This document shows positions 57,319-64,000 of a DNA stretch of 64,000 nucleotides, piece after piece. The notes beneath the pieces were generated by a model. That model was given only the letters and a program-made list of their open reading frames with translations. It was not told the DNA's origin and did not search any database. The stretch's first letter is position 1; each line of letters begins with the position of its first letter. The position numbers and the translations under genes were made by a program. Source of the DNA: Achromobacter deleyi (GTDB taxonomy: Bacteria > Pseudomonadota > Gammaproteobacteria > Burkholderiales > Burkholderiaceae_B); the NCBI RefSeq assembly GCF_016127315.1, contig NZ_CP065997.1, positions 2,418,001 to 2,482,000 of the forward strand, read 5' to 3'.

Positions 57319-58110
57319 ATGTCACCCATTTCTCCGCCAGCGGCCGTCCGGCCGACGCCCGCTTTCTACTTTTCCACGCATGTCCTCGGGGTGACGCTGA
57401 TGCTGGCGTGCCTGGCATGGTGGGTCAACGTCTCAGGCCTGGACCTGGCCATCGCCCGCGCCCTGTTCAGCGTGCCGCTGGACGACTTCCCCCTGCACAC
57501 CAACCGCTGGCTCGAACTGGTCGGCCATCGCATGGTGCTGGCCCTGCCCATCGGCATGGCGCTGGGCGCGATCGGCGTGGCCGCGGCCAGCTACCGCATT
57601 CCCGCGTGGCGCCACCTGCGCGGCGCCGCGCTGGCGGTGGCGGCGACCTGTATCGTGGGGCAGCTGGCCGTCACGCAGCTCAAGCACCACACCACCCTGC
57701 CGCGCCCCTTTGACCTCGAGACGCTGGGCGGGTACACCCCGTATCCGCTGTCATGGTGGACCTGGGATCGCGCCAAGGCGGGCGGGGCGCTGCCGAGCGG
57801 CCACGCCGGCGCCGGCTACTCGATGCTGACCCTGTATTTCGCCGGCTGGGCCGCGCAGCGGCCCGGATGGCGCTGGTGGGGGCTGGCCGTGGGCATCGCC
57901 GCGGGCGTCGGGTTCTCGATCGTGCGCGTCCTGCAGGGCGCGCATTTCCTGAGCCAGACGCTGTGGTCGGCGGCCCTGATGTGGCTGCTGGCCGCACTGT
58001 TCTTCTGGCCGGTGCTGCGGGGCCCGACCGCCTCGCGCGGCCCGGCCCGCATGCCCGGGGTTCAATTCAGCAGCACGCCCGGCAGCCACAGCGAGAACGC
58101 CGGCACGTAG
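57319..58110 (+). CDS. PAP2-family membrane phosphatase
   Basis: A 263-residue protein with about six helices. The phosphatase signature is complete: KHHTTLPRP (Lys122, Arg129), LPSGHAGAG (Ser160, His162) and IVRVLQGAHFLSQ (Arg203, His209). It removes phosphate from a lipid such as undecaprenyl pyrophosphate, lipid A or phosphatidate on the periplasmic side. The last 49 bases overlap the end of the convergent TRAP permease gene, and the final 16-17 codons read as an unstructured Ser/Pro/Gly tail. A direct repeat GAATTT-GAC-GAATTT (57245-57259) lies 60-75 bases upstream. Confidence 0.92.
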   Translation: MSPISPPAAVRPTPAFYFSTHVLGVTLMLACLAWWVNVSGLDLAIARALFSVPLDDFPLHTNRWLELVGHRMVLALPIGMALGAIGVAAASYRIPAWRHLRGAALAVAATCIVGQLAVTQLKHHTTLPRPFDLETLGGYTPYPLSWWTWDRAKAGGALPSGHAGAGYSMLTLYFAGWAAQRPGWRWWGLAVGIAAGVGFSIVRVLQGAHFLSQTLWSAALMWLLAALFFWPVLRGPTASRGPARMPGVQFSSTPGSHSENAGT

Positions 58111-59345
58111 GTGACCAGCGCCAGCGCCGCCAGCAAGGCGCCGTAGAATGGCCAGATGGTCCGCATCACGGTGCCGACCGAGACCCCGCCGATGGCGCAC
58201 CCCACGAACTGTGTGGTGCCCACCGGCGGCGTGTTCAGCCCCAGCGCGCAGTTCAGCAGCATCACCATGCCGAATTGCACCGGCCCCATGCCGTACTGCA
58301 TGCAGATCGGCAGGAAGATCGGGGTGCAGATCAGGATGGTCGCGGCCATGTCCAGGAACGTGCCCAGCACGAACAGGATCACGTTGACCATCAGGAAGAT
58401 CGCCCACGGGCTGGTGGACACCGACGCCATCAGCTCGCCGGTCTTTTCCGCCACGCCGTAGAAGCTGATCAGGTAGCCGAAGGTGGCCGAGATGCCGATC
58501 AGCAGCAGCACCACGCCGGTCGTCTTGACCGCCTTGCTGGCGGCCCGTACGAACTGGTCCCAGGTCAGCGAGCGGTAGACGAAGACCGTCAGCGCCAGCG
58601 CGTACAGCACGGCCACCGCGGCCGATTCCGTGGCGGTGAAGACCCCGCTCAGGATGCCCACGATGATCAGCACCACCACGAACAGCCCCGGCGTCGCGGC
58701 CACCAGCGAGCGCGCCACGATGTGCCAGCCGGGAAACGTGCCGGCCGGATAGCCGCGGCTGCGGGCCACGAAATACGCCGCCGCCAGGTTGCACAGCGTC
58801 AGAATCAGCGCCGGCACCACGCCGGCCGCGATCAGCGCCGCGATCGACACCTTGCCGCCCGCCGCCAGCGTGTAGATGATGATGTTGTGGCTGGTCGGCA
58901 TCAGCGCGCCCACCAGCGCCGCGTGGGTGGTGACGTTGACCGCGTAGTCGGCGTGGTAGCCCTCGCGCTTCATCATCGGGATCATCACCGAGCCCATCGC
59001 CGACACGTCCGCCACCGGCGAGCCCGACACGCCGCCGAACAGCGTGCAGGCCACCACGTTGGACATGCCCAGGCCGCCGCGCACGTGGCCCACCAGCGAC
59101 TTGGCGAAGGCGACGATGCGGTCGGCGATGCCGCCGTACAGCATCAGTTCGCCGGTGAAGATGAAGAACGGGATGGCCAGGAACGAAAACGCATTCATGC
59201 CCGAGGTCATCTGCTGGAAGGCCACCGCCAGCGGCAGGTCCTCGTACATGATCGCGGTGATGGACGACAGCCCGATGGCGAACGCCACCGGCACGCCGAT
59301 CACCAGGAAGCCCATGAAGGTGAACGAGAGTAGGGTCAGCGCCAT
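58062..59345 (-). CDS. TRAP transporter large permease (DctM)
   Basis: A 427-residue 12-helix transporter that moves the substrate with sodium. Family motifs are GVPVAFAIGLSS, FSFLAIPFFIFTGELM, VVACTLFGGVSGSPVADVSAMGSVMIP, TESAAVAVLYA and NTPPVGTTQFVG. The start at 59345 overlaps the small-permease gene by ten bases. The substrate is judged from context to be a hexuronate or related sugar acid. The 3' end overlaps the PAP2 gene. Confidence 0.93.
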   Translation of the reverse strand: MALTLLSFTFMGFLVIGVPVAFAIGLSSITAIMYEDLPLAVAFQQMTSGMNAFSFLAIPFFIFTGELMLYGGIADRIVAFAKSLVGHVRGGLGMSNVVACTLFGGVSGSPVADVSAMGSVMIPMMKREGYHADYAVNVTTHAALVGALMPTSHNIIIYTLAAGGKVSIAALIAAGVVPALILTLCNLAAAYFVARSRGYPAGTFPGWHIVARSLVAATPGLFVVVLIIVGILSGVFTATESAAVAVLYALALTVFVYRSLTWDQFVRAASKAVKTTGVVLLLIGISATFGYLISFYGVAEKTGELMASVSTSPWAIFLMVNVILFVLGTFLDMAATILICTPIFLPICMQYGMGPVQFGMVMLLNCALGLNTPPVGTTQFVGCAIGGVSVGTVMRTIWPFYGALLAALALVTYVPAFSLWLPGVLLN

Positions 59346-59899
59346 GCCGGTACCACCTTTTGGTTGCGCAACAGGGCGATGATGTGCTCGATCGAGAACA
59401 GCGCGATCAGTACGCCGGAGAGGGCCGCGGGCACGTATTTCCAGCCGTTGGAGATGCCAAGATTGGGAATCTTGTAGGCCCACACGGATTCGGCCAGCAG
59501 GGCGCAGTTCCACGCCATCAGCGCGCCGAACAGCAGCACCAGCAGGTGGATGAATATCTTCAAACGCCGCTGGCCGGCCGCCGGCAAGGCGTCGACCAGC
59601 GACTCGAAGCCGATGTGGCCGGCGTCGCGCACGCCGACGGCGGCGCCCAGCATGGTGACGTACAGCACCAGCAGCAGCGCCAGGCTCTCGGCCCAGGTGG
59701 GGGTGCTGTTCAGCACGTGGCGGCCGAAGATCTGCAAGGTGACCGCGATGATCAGGCAGACCAGCCCGAACACGCTGGTCCACATGCACAGGCGCGCCAG
59801 CCGGGCGCAGCCGCGGGAAAAGACGTCCAGCGGGGCAGCCGGGGCATGCGCCCGGCCCCCCGCCGCGACATCCGGGTCATGGGTGGAGGTAGCCAACAT
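59336..59899 (-). CDS. TRAP transporter small permease (DctQ)
   Basis: A 187-residue membrane protein with four helices. LQIFGRHVLNSTPTWAESLALLLVLYVTMLGAAVGVRDAGH is spread over the diagnostic DctQ region (short RxxxNxxxxWxEE-like motif, then HIGFESLVDALP). The first 40 residues are an unusually long cytoplasmic extension rich in Ala, Pro and Gly. It precedes DctM with a ten-base overlap and follows DctP after nine bases. Confidence 0.92.
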   Translation of the reverse strand: MLATSTHDPDVAAGGRAHAPAAPLDVFSRGCARLARLCMWTSVFGLVCLIIAVTLQIFGRHVLNSTPTWAESLALLLVLYVTMLGAAVGVRDAGHIGFESLVDALPAAGQRRLKIFIHLLVLLFGALMAWNCALLAESVWAYKIPNLGISNGWKYVPAALSGVLIALFSIEHIIALLRNQKVVPAWR

Positions 59900-59908
59900 G
59901 CGGATTCC

Positions 59909-60886
59909 TTATTGGACGGCCTGGATCTTGGCGACCAGGTCTTTCATGTCCGGCGTGGTGACGAAGCGGTCGTACACCGGCTTCATCGCCGCCTGGAACG
60001 AGGCCTTGTCCACCTCGATGATCTGCGAGCCGGCCTTCTCGACCACCGCGCGCGACTTCTGTTCGCGCTCGTCCCACAGCTTGCGCATGTAGGGCACCGA
60101 TTCGCGCGCGGCCTCGCGCAGGATCTTCTGGTCCTCGGCCGACAGCTTGTCCCATTGCCGCTTCGAGAAGATCAGCATTTCCGGTGTCATGGTGTGCTCG
60201 GTCAGCGCGTAGTACTTGGCGACCTCGTAGTGGTGCGCGCTTTCGTAGCTCGGATAGTTGTTCTCGGCCGCGTCCACCAGGCCGGTCTTGAGCGAGGTGT
60301 AGACCTCACCCATCGGCATCGGCGTGGCGTTGCCACCCATGGCTTCCACCATCGCCACCGACAGATCCGACTGCTGCACGCGGATCTTCAGGCCCTTGGC
60401 GTCGGCCAGCGTCTTGATCGGCTTGTTGCGCGTGTACATCGAGCGCGAGCCGCTGTCATACCAGGCCAGGCCGACGAAGCCGGCCGACTCGCAGGACTTC
60501 AGGATCTGTTCGCCGAGTTCGCTGTCGAGCACCTTGTGCAGATGATCCTTGGAGCGGAACAGGAATGGCAGCGACGGCACGCGGGTGGTCTGGCAGATGT
60601 TGTGCATGGCCGCGCTGGACACGCGCGCCATGGCCAGCGCGCCCATCTTCACCTGCTCGATCGAGTCGTCTTCATTGCCGAGCGCGCCGCCGGCGTACAC
60701 CTTGATGGTGATGCGGCCGTTGGTGCGCTGCTTGACCAGTTCGCCGAACTGGCGCACGGCTTGCACGGTGGGGTAATCGTCGGGATGGATGTCCGCGGAG
60801 CGCAGCTCGGCGGCATGGGTGGCGGGAATCAGCGTCAGCAAAGCGGCCGCGGCCAGGATGGCGCGGGTCAGGGTCGGGCGCAACAT
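59909..60886 (-). CDS. TRAP transporter substrate-binding protein (DctP)
   Basis: A 325-residue periplasmic binding protein with a signal peptide (AILAAAALLTLIPATHAAE). The family features are VRQFGELVKQRTNGRITIKVY, LPFLFRSKDHLHKVLDSE, the conserved Arg in KGLKIRVQQ and TSLKTGLVDAAENNYPSYESAHHYEVAKYY. Arg and Asn residues here bind the carboxylate of an acid substrate. The ATG at 60886 has CGGAGG upstream. Sugar-acid specificity is inferred from the uronate dehydrogenase and lactonase encoded upstream. Confidence 0.93.
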   Translation of the reverse strand: MLRPTLTRAILAAAALLTLIPATHAAELRSADIHPDDYPTVQAVRQFGELVKQRTNGRITIKVYAGGALGNEDDSIEQVKMGALAMARVSSAAMHNICQTTRVPSLPFLFRSKDHLHKVLDSELGEQILKSCESAGFVGLAWYDSGSRSMYTRNKPIKTLADAKGLKIRVQQSDLSVAMVEAMGGNATPMPMGEVYTSLKTGLVDAAENNYPSYESAHHYEVAKYYALTEHTMTPEMLIFSKRQWDKLSAEDQKILREAARESVPYMRKLWDEREQKSRAVVEKAGSQIIEVDKASFQAAMKPVYDRFVTTPDMKDLVAKIQAVQ

Positions 60887-61006
60887 GTCTACCTCCGGTT
60901 GGGAGTACGGCGTTTCGTTGAGGGCCATTGCGGCCCCGAAGCTCTTCGATGTGTACGGACCTGCTCACTACTCGTGCTTGGGCGCCTGGGGCGCCGCGGT
61001 CGGGTG

Positions 61007-61888
61007 CTAACCGGCGCTTGCGGTTTCCTCCAGGCCCCGCGCGCCGGGGCGCAGGGCAAAGACGGCGCCGGCGGCGGAATCGGGGGCGGCGTCCGCGGGG
61101 CGGATGGACGTGACCAGCAGCAGGTCCAGGTCCGGCCCGCCGAAGGCGCACATGGCGACGCGGGCGGCCGGGACGTCCAGGCTGCGGTCGAGGCGGCCGT
61201 CCGGCGTATAGCGGTAGATGCGGCCGGCTTCGTTGCCGCAGATCCAGTAGCCGCCGTCGGCGTCGACGGCGGCGCCGTCGGGCCGGCCGGCCGGCAGTTT
61301 CGGGATGAAGACGCGGCGGTTGCGCGGCAGGCCGCTGTCGATGTCGTAGTCGAAGGCCCAGACCACCTGCCGCGACGGGTGCGAGTCGGACAGGTACATG
61401 GTCCTGCCGTCGGGGCTGAAGGCCAGGCCGTTGGGCACGATCAGGTCGTCGACGATCGCTTCCAGCGGCTGGCCGGGCGCATGGCGATACAGTTTGCCGG
61501 CGTTGCGGGCCAGGCCCATGTCCATGACCATGGTGCCGGCCAGGAAGCGGCCCTGGCGGTCGCAGCGGCCGTCATTGAAGCGCATGCCGGGCGCGCCATG
61601 GCGCACCGGCGCCAGCGGCCGCGGCTGGCAGGGTTGGCCGGCCACGAGCGGCCCGCAGGCGTACAGGCCGTCCTCCATCGCCAGCAGCCAGCCGTCGCCG
61701 CGCGGGGCGAGGCAGCCGGCCATCTGCGGCAGCGTCCAGTGATCGAGCCGGTCGCTGGCGGGCGTCCAGCGCCACAGCGCGCGGCCGGGGATGTCGGTCC
61801 AGTGGAACGCCTGGTCGGCAGCGCGCCACACGGGGCTTTCGCCCACGCCGCAAAGCAGGGTTCCGATGCGTTCGGCAGAGGTTGCCAT
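61007..61888 (-). CDS. SMP-30/gluconolactonase family lactonase
   Basis: A 293-residue beta-propeller. Metal ligands are expected at Glu17 (GVGESPVW), Asn in MRFNDGRCD and IVPNGLAFSP, and Asp in RPDGAAVDADGG. It should hydrolyse a sugar lactone. Beside uronate dehydrogenase the natural substrate would be the aldarolactone made from galacturonate or glucuronate. The start at 61888 is the first ATG giving the family N-terminus; the uronate dehydrogenase stop lies 17 bases upstream. Confidence 0.92.
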   Translation of the reverse strand: MATSAERIGTLLCGVGESPVWRAADQAFHWTDIPGRALWRWTPASDRLDHWTLPQMAGCLAPRGDGWLLAMEDGLYACGPLVAGQPCQPRPLAPVRHGAPGMRFNDGRCDRQGRFLAGTMVMDMGLARNAGKLYRHAPGQPLEAIVDDLIVPNGLAFSPDGRTMYLSDSHPSRQVVWAFDYDIDSGLPRNRRVFIPKLPAGRPDGAAVDADGGYWICGNEAGRIYRYTPDGRLDRSLDVPAARVAMCAFGGPDLDLLLVTSIRPADAAPDSAAGAVFALRPGARGLEETASAG

Positions 61889-61905
61889 GATGGGGAAGAG
61901 GGGTG

Positions 61906-62745
61906 TCAGCGCGGGGGGAAGGGGAACGGGCCGGCCTTGACGAACGCGCCACCCTGGTAGCGCGCGGCGGGGTCGTCGGCCGCCAGCGGCGGCTGCGCCT
62001 CGACCTGCGCGCGGAAGATTTCGGAGGAGTCCCCGGGGGCGAAGCCGAGCGCGGCGGCGCCGTGGTTGTCCCACCAGCTGTCGCGGTTGGCCGACGCGCC
62101 ATAGGCGATCAGGTGGCCCACGTCCGGCGTGAACAGCGAGCGCACCACCAGGTCGGTCAGGTCGTCGTGGCTGAGCCAGGTCACCATCATGCGGCGGTCC
62201 TTGGGCTCGGGAAACGACGAGCCGATGCGCAGGCAGACCGTCTCGATGCCGTAGCGGTCGTAGTAGAAACGCGACAGGTTTTCGCCGTAGGCCTTGCTCA
62301 GGCCGTAATAGCCGTCGGGCCGCAACGGCACGTCGGCATCCAGGCGCGCGCCCTGTTCGTAGAAGCCGATGACGTGGTTCGAGCTGGCGAACACCACGCG
62401 CCGCACGCCGTGGATGCGCGCCGCTTCGTAGACGTGATAGACGCCCTGGATGTTGGCCGGCAGGATTTCCTCGAAAGAACGCTCCACGGAAACGCCGCCC
62501 AGGTGCACAATGGCGTCGGTGCCGCGCACCAGTTCGGAGACGGCGGCCGGATCGGCCAGGTTGCACGGCACGACCTCCTCGCCGGCCGCGGCGGGCGCCA
62601 TGGCCGCGACGTCGGAGACCCGCAACACGTCGGCATGGGCTTTCAGCCGCGGGCGCAGGACCCGGCCCAGGTTGCCGGCCGCGCCGGTCAATAACAGGCG
62701 ATGACAGCGGGGGGAGGCAGGCATGCGGTCGACGGCTAGGCTCAT
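61906..62745 (-). CDS. Uronate dehydrogenase-like NAD-dependent enzyme
   Basis: A 279-residue extended short-chain dehydrogenase. The NAD motif is TGAAGNLG (20-27), with active-site FASSNHVIGFY and Tyr147/Lys151 (YYGLSKAYGE). RIGSSFPEPKDRRMM and the overall plan match Udh enzymes that oxidise galacturonate and glucuronate to aldarolactones. A later ATG at 62724 would give the more usual length of about 272. It leads the leftward operon and is divergent from the GntR regulator. Confidence 0.88.
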   Translation of the reverse strand: MSLAVDRMPASPRCHRLLLTGAAGNLGRVLRPRLKAHADVLRVSDVAAMAPAAAGEEVVPCNLADPAAVSELVRGTDAIVHLGGVSVERSFEEILPANIQGVYHVYEAARIHGVRRVVFASSNHVIGFYEQGARLDADVPLRPDGYYGLSKAYGENLSRFYYDRYGIETVCLRIGSSFPEPKDRRMMVTWLSHDDLTDLVVRSLFTPDVGHLIAYGASANRDSWWDNHGAAALGFAPGDSSEIFRAQVEAQPPLAADDPAARYQGGAFVKAGPFPFPPR

Positions 62746-62788
62746 GGCGCAACGCTCGGTGGATGGCGCGGTGGAGTGGACTTACCTG

Positions 62789-62821
62789 GTACGTTATCGT
62801 ACAACCTGTCCAAAGTATAAT
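62789..62821. promoter_or_regulatory. Operator palindrome and -10 box between uronate operon and regulator
   Basis: GTACG-TTAT-CGTAC (62789-62802) is a perfect inverted repeat, with TGG/CAA extending it imperfectly, in keeping with GTAC-type FadR-subfamily operators. A perfect TATAAT (62816-62821) follows on the + strand, so regulator bound at the palindrome would cover the region of its own -35. Confidence 0.65.
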
Positions 62822-62874
62822 AAGCACGAAATTTTGCAGTCAAGCGCCACGCAACCGCTCTCGGATAATCCCTG

Positions 62875-63603
62875 ATGAACGCTCCTGTCGATACCCCCGT
62901 CTTGCCGCAGCGTCGTCCTCGGAACCTGGCCCAGGGCCTGGTCGAGAGCATCTCCGAACGCATCCGCGGCGGTGAGATCCGCCCCGGCGACAAGCTGCCC
63001 ACTGAATCCGAGATCATGCGGCAGTTCGGCGTCAGCCGCACCGTGGTGCGCGAAGCCTTGTCGCGGCTGCAGGCCTCGGGCCTGGTCGAAACGCACCACG
63101 GCGTCGGCACTTACGCGCTCGAGCCCAGCGGCAGCGGCGATTTTCGCGTCGACCCGGCCGATATCGCCACGGTGCGCGATGTGCTGGTGCTGCTGGAACT
63201 GCGCATCTGCCTGGAAAGCGAGGCCGCCGGCCTGGCCGCGATGCGCCGCAGCGAGGCCCAGCTGGCCGAGATGCGGCGGGCGCTGGACGCCTTCAAGGGC
63301 GCGCTGGACAGCGGCGGCGACACCATCACGCCCGACTTCCAGTTCCACCTGTTGGTGTCGCAGTCCACCGACAACCGTTATTTCGCCGACCTGATGTCGC
63401 ACCTGGGCTCGGCCATCATTCCCCGCACCCGCATCAATTCCGCCAAGTTCGCCCACGAAGACCGCGCCGCCTACCTGGCCCGCGTCAACCTGGAGCACGA
63501 GGACATCTACAGCGCCATCATGCGCCAGGATGCCGAGGGCGCGCGCGCCGCGATGCGCACCCACCTGAGCAACAGCCGCGAACGCCTGCGCCGCGCGCAA
63601 TGA
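62875..63603 (+). CDS. GntR-family regulator, FadR subfamily
   Basis: A 242-residue regulator. Winged helix: RGGEIRPGDKLPTESEIMRQFGVS then TVVREALSRLQASGLVE and the wing HHGVGTY. The C-terminal helical FCD domain (about 95-235) has ELRICLESEAAGLAA, DFQFHLLVSQSTDN, and NLEHEDIYSAIMRQD with the expected metal-site Asp and His residues. Effectors of this group are acids such as uronates. It is divergent from the uronate/TRAP genes and should repress them. Confidence 0.93.
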   Translation: MNAPVDTPVLPQRRPRNLAQGLVESISERIRGGEIRPGDKLPTESEIMRQFGVSRTVVREALSRLQASGLVETHHGVGTYALEPSGSGDFRVDPADIATVRDVLVLLELRICLESEAAGLAAMRRSEAQLAEMRRALDAFKGALDSGGDTITPDFQFHLLVSQSTDNRYFADLMSHLGSAIIPRTRINSAKFAHEDRAAYLARVNLEHEDIYSAIMRQDAEGARAAMRTHLSNSRERLRRAQ

Positions 63604-63670
63604 CGCCGATCCGCGAGCGCGCCCGAGGGTAGCCGGGCGCCTTGCGTGGCGCGTTGGCATCGAAATCGGA

Positions 63671-63697
63671 TGTCATACAACATGACAAGGTTGTCAT
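63671..63697. promoter_or_regulatory. Nested inverted repeats upstream of the last gene
   Basis: TGTCAT-ACAAC-ATGACA (63671-63687) overlaps ATGACAA-GG-TTGTCAT (63682-63697), giving three alternating half-sites. Such a pattern suggests an operator for a dimeric regulator that controls the gene at 63854, or feedback on the GntR gene. No binding protein can be named. Confidence 0.5.
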
Positions 63698-63853
63698 CCA
63701 CCTGATACGGGCCTCGTGCCGCGCCGCCGCCGGCGCTGCGGCGCGTCAATCCGCGTTAACCTTGGCCGTTTTCAATCACCGGACGGCAGGCATGGTTTGG
63801 CTGGGTAAGCGCGGCGCATCAACGGATTCCATTTGTCTGGGGAGGGCCGCCGC

Positions 63854-64000
63854 ATGCGCCGCCTGACGCTCCGTTTCATCGTGTCCGTGCTGGTTCTGCT
63901 GACGCTGAGCCGGCTGGGCCTGTCGCTGTGGATGTGGGACCGGGTCGAGGCGGCCGGCGGCCTGTGGCCGGTGCTGTTCGGCGGCCTGCGCATCGACGTC
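63854..64000 (+). CDS. Membrane protein N-terminus, probably LTA synthase/sulfatase-family phosphoglycerol transferase (partial)
   Basis: Only 49 codons lie inside the window. The start is ATG 63854, with GGAGGG 13 to 8 bases upstream. It opens with two Arg residues, a hydrophobic helix (RFIVSVLVLLTLSRLGLSLWMW) and GLWPVLFGGLRIDV. The spacing of TM1 and the GLRIDV start of TM2 resembles bacterial LtaS-like proteins that I recall, but 49 residues cannot prove it. Confidence 0.5.
   Translation, partial: MRRLTLRFIVSVLVLLTLSRLGLSLWMWDRVEAAGGLWPVLFGGLRIDV

Overview
The window is 64 kb of GC-rich (roughly two-thirds G+C) chromosomal DNA from a betaproteobacterium, most likely Alcaligenaceae (Achromobacter or Bordetella). 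The clues are inferential: the protein families, a ZIP transporter closely resembling Bordetella BbZIP, Coq7-type ubiquinone synthesis, and the mix of TRAP, ABC and MocR systems. No insertion sequence, prophage, CRISPR array, rRNA or tRNA was seen. Gene density is high, and most long open frames opposite real genes are coding shadows.

Layout. (1) 1-3.3 kb: a partial VOC-GNAT fusion, a membrane diguanylate cyclase, a GNAT acetyltransferase and an unknown small protein. (2) 3.5-8.7 kb: an AdiA-type amino-acid decarboxylase with a flavoprotein, then Mn-superoxide dismutase behind a Fur-like site with a ZIP metal transporter just downstream. (3) 8.7-13.7 kb: the glycine cleavage operon gcvTHP behind a tandem glycine riboswitch, ending in a terminator that looks usable from both strands; then a DUF945 (YdgA-like) protein. 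(4) 15.9-30.2 kb: a leftward run of nine genes (omega-aminotransferase, mmsA, MlrC/M81 protein, five-component peptide-type ABC importer encoded by four genes, amidase, second M81 protein) with a divergent MocR regulator whose start is preceded by two palindromic operators. It looks like one catabolic unit that imports an amide or peptide, cleaves it, and feeds a beta-amino acid to acetyl-CoA or propionyl-CoA. (5) 30.3-35.6 kb: folA, an MHYT-GGDEF-EAL c-di-GMP protein, thyA, an OsmC protein and coq7.

(6) 35.6-36.5 kb: a gene-free stretch holding a well-formed promoter, about 166 nt of structured sequence and an excellent intrinsic terminator. It is a candidate small RNA whose hairpin loop copies the anti-Shine-Dalgarno end of 16S rRNA. 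(7) 36.5-47.9 kb: a surface-polysaccharide operon with an initiating phosphoglycosyltransferase, TviB/TviC-type UDP-HexNAc dehydrogenase and epimerase, a MurJ-like flippase, an AsnB-type amidotransferase and four GT4 glycosyltransferases. No Wzy polymerase is visible. (8) 47.9-52.6 kb: on the other strand, a gamma-glutamyltransferase-family protein, pgi and a phosphomannomutase/phosphoglucomutase; the last two supply sugar phosphates. (9) 53-58.1 kb: a degenerate biotin-carboxylase-like protein, a GlcD-type flavin dehydrogenase, an OmpR-type two-component pair and a PAP2 phosphatase. (10) 58.1-64 kb: a TRAP transporter, SMP-30 lactonase and uronate dehydrogenase with a divergent GntR/FadR regulator, an oxidative hexuronate module; then the start of a probable LTA-synthase-like membrane protein cut by the window end.

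The observations most worth following are the anti-SD-loop RNA near 36 kb, the M81/amidase/ABC/MocR operon, the biotin-carboxylase remnant at 53 kb, and the Fur-SodA-ZIP arrangement.
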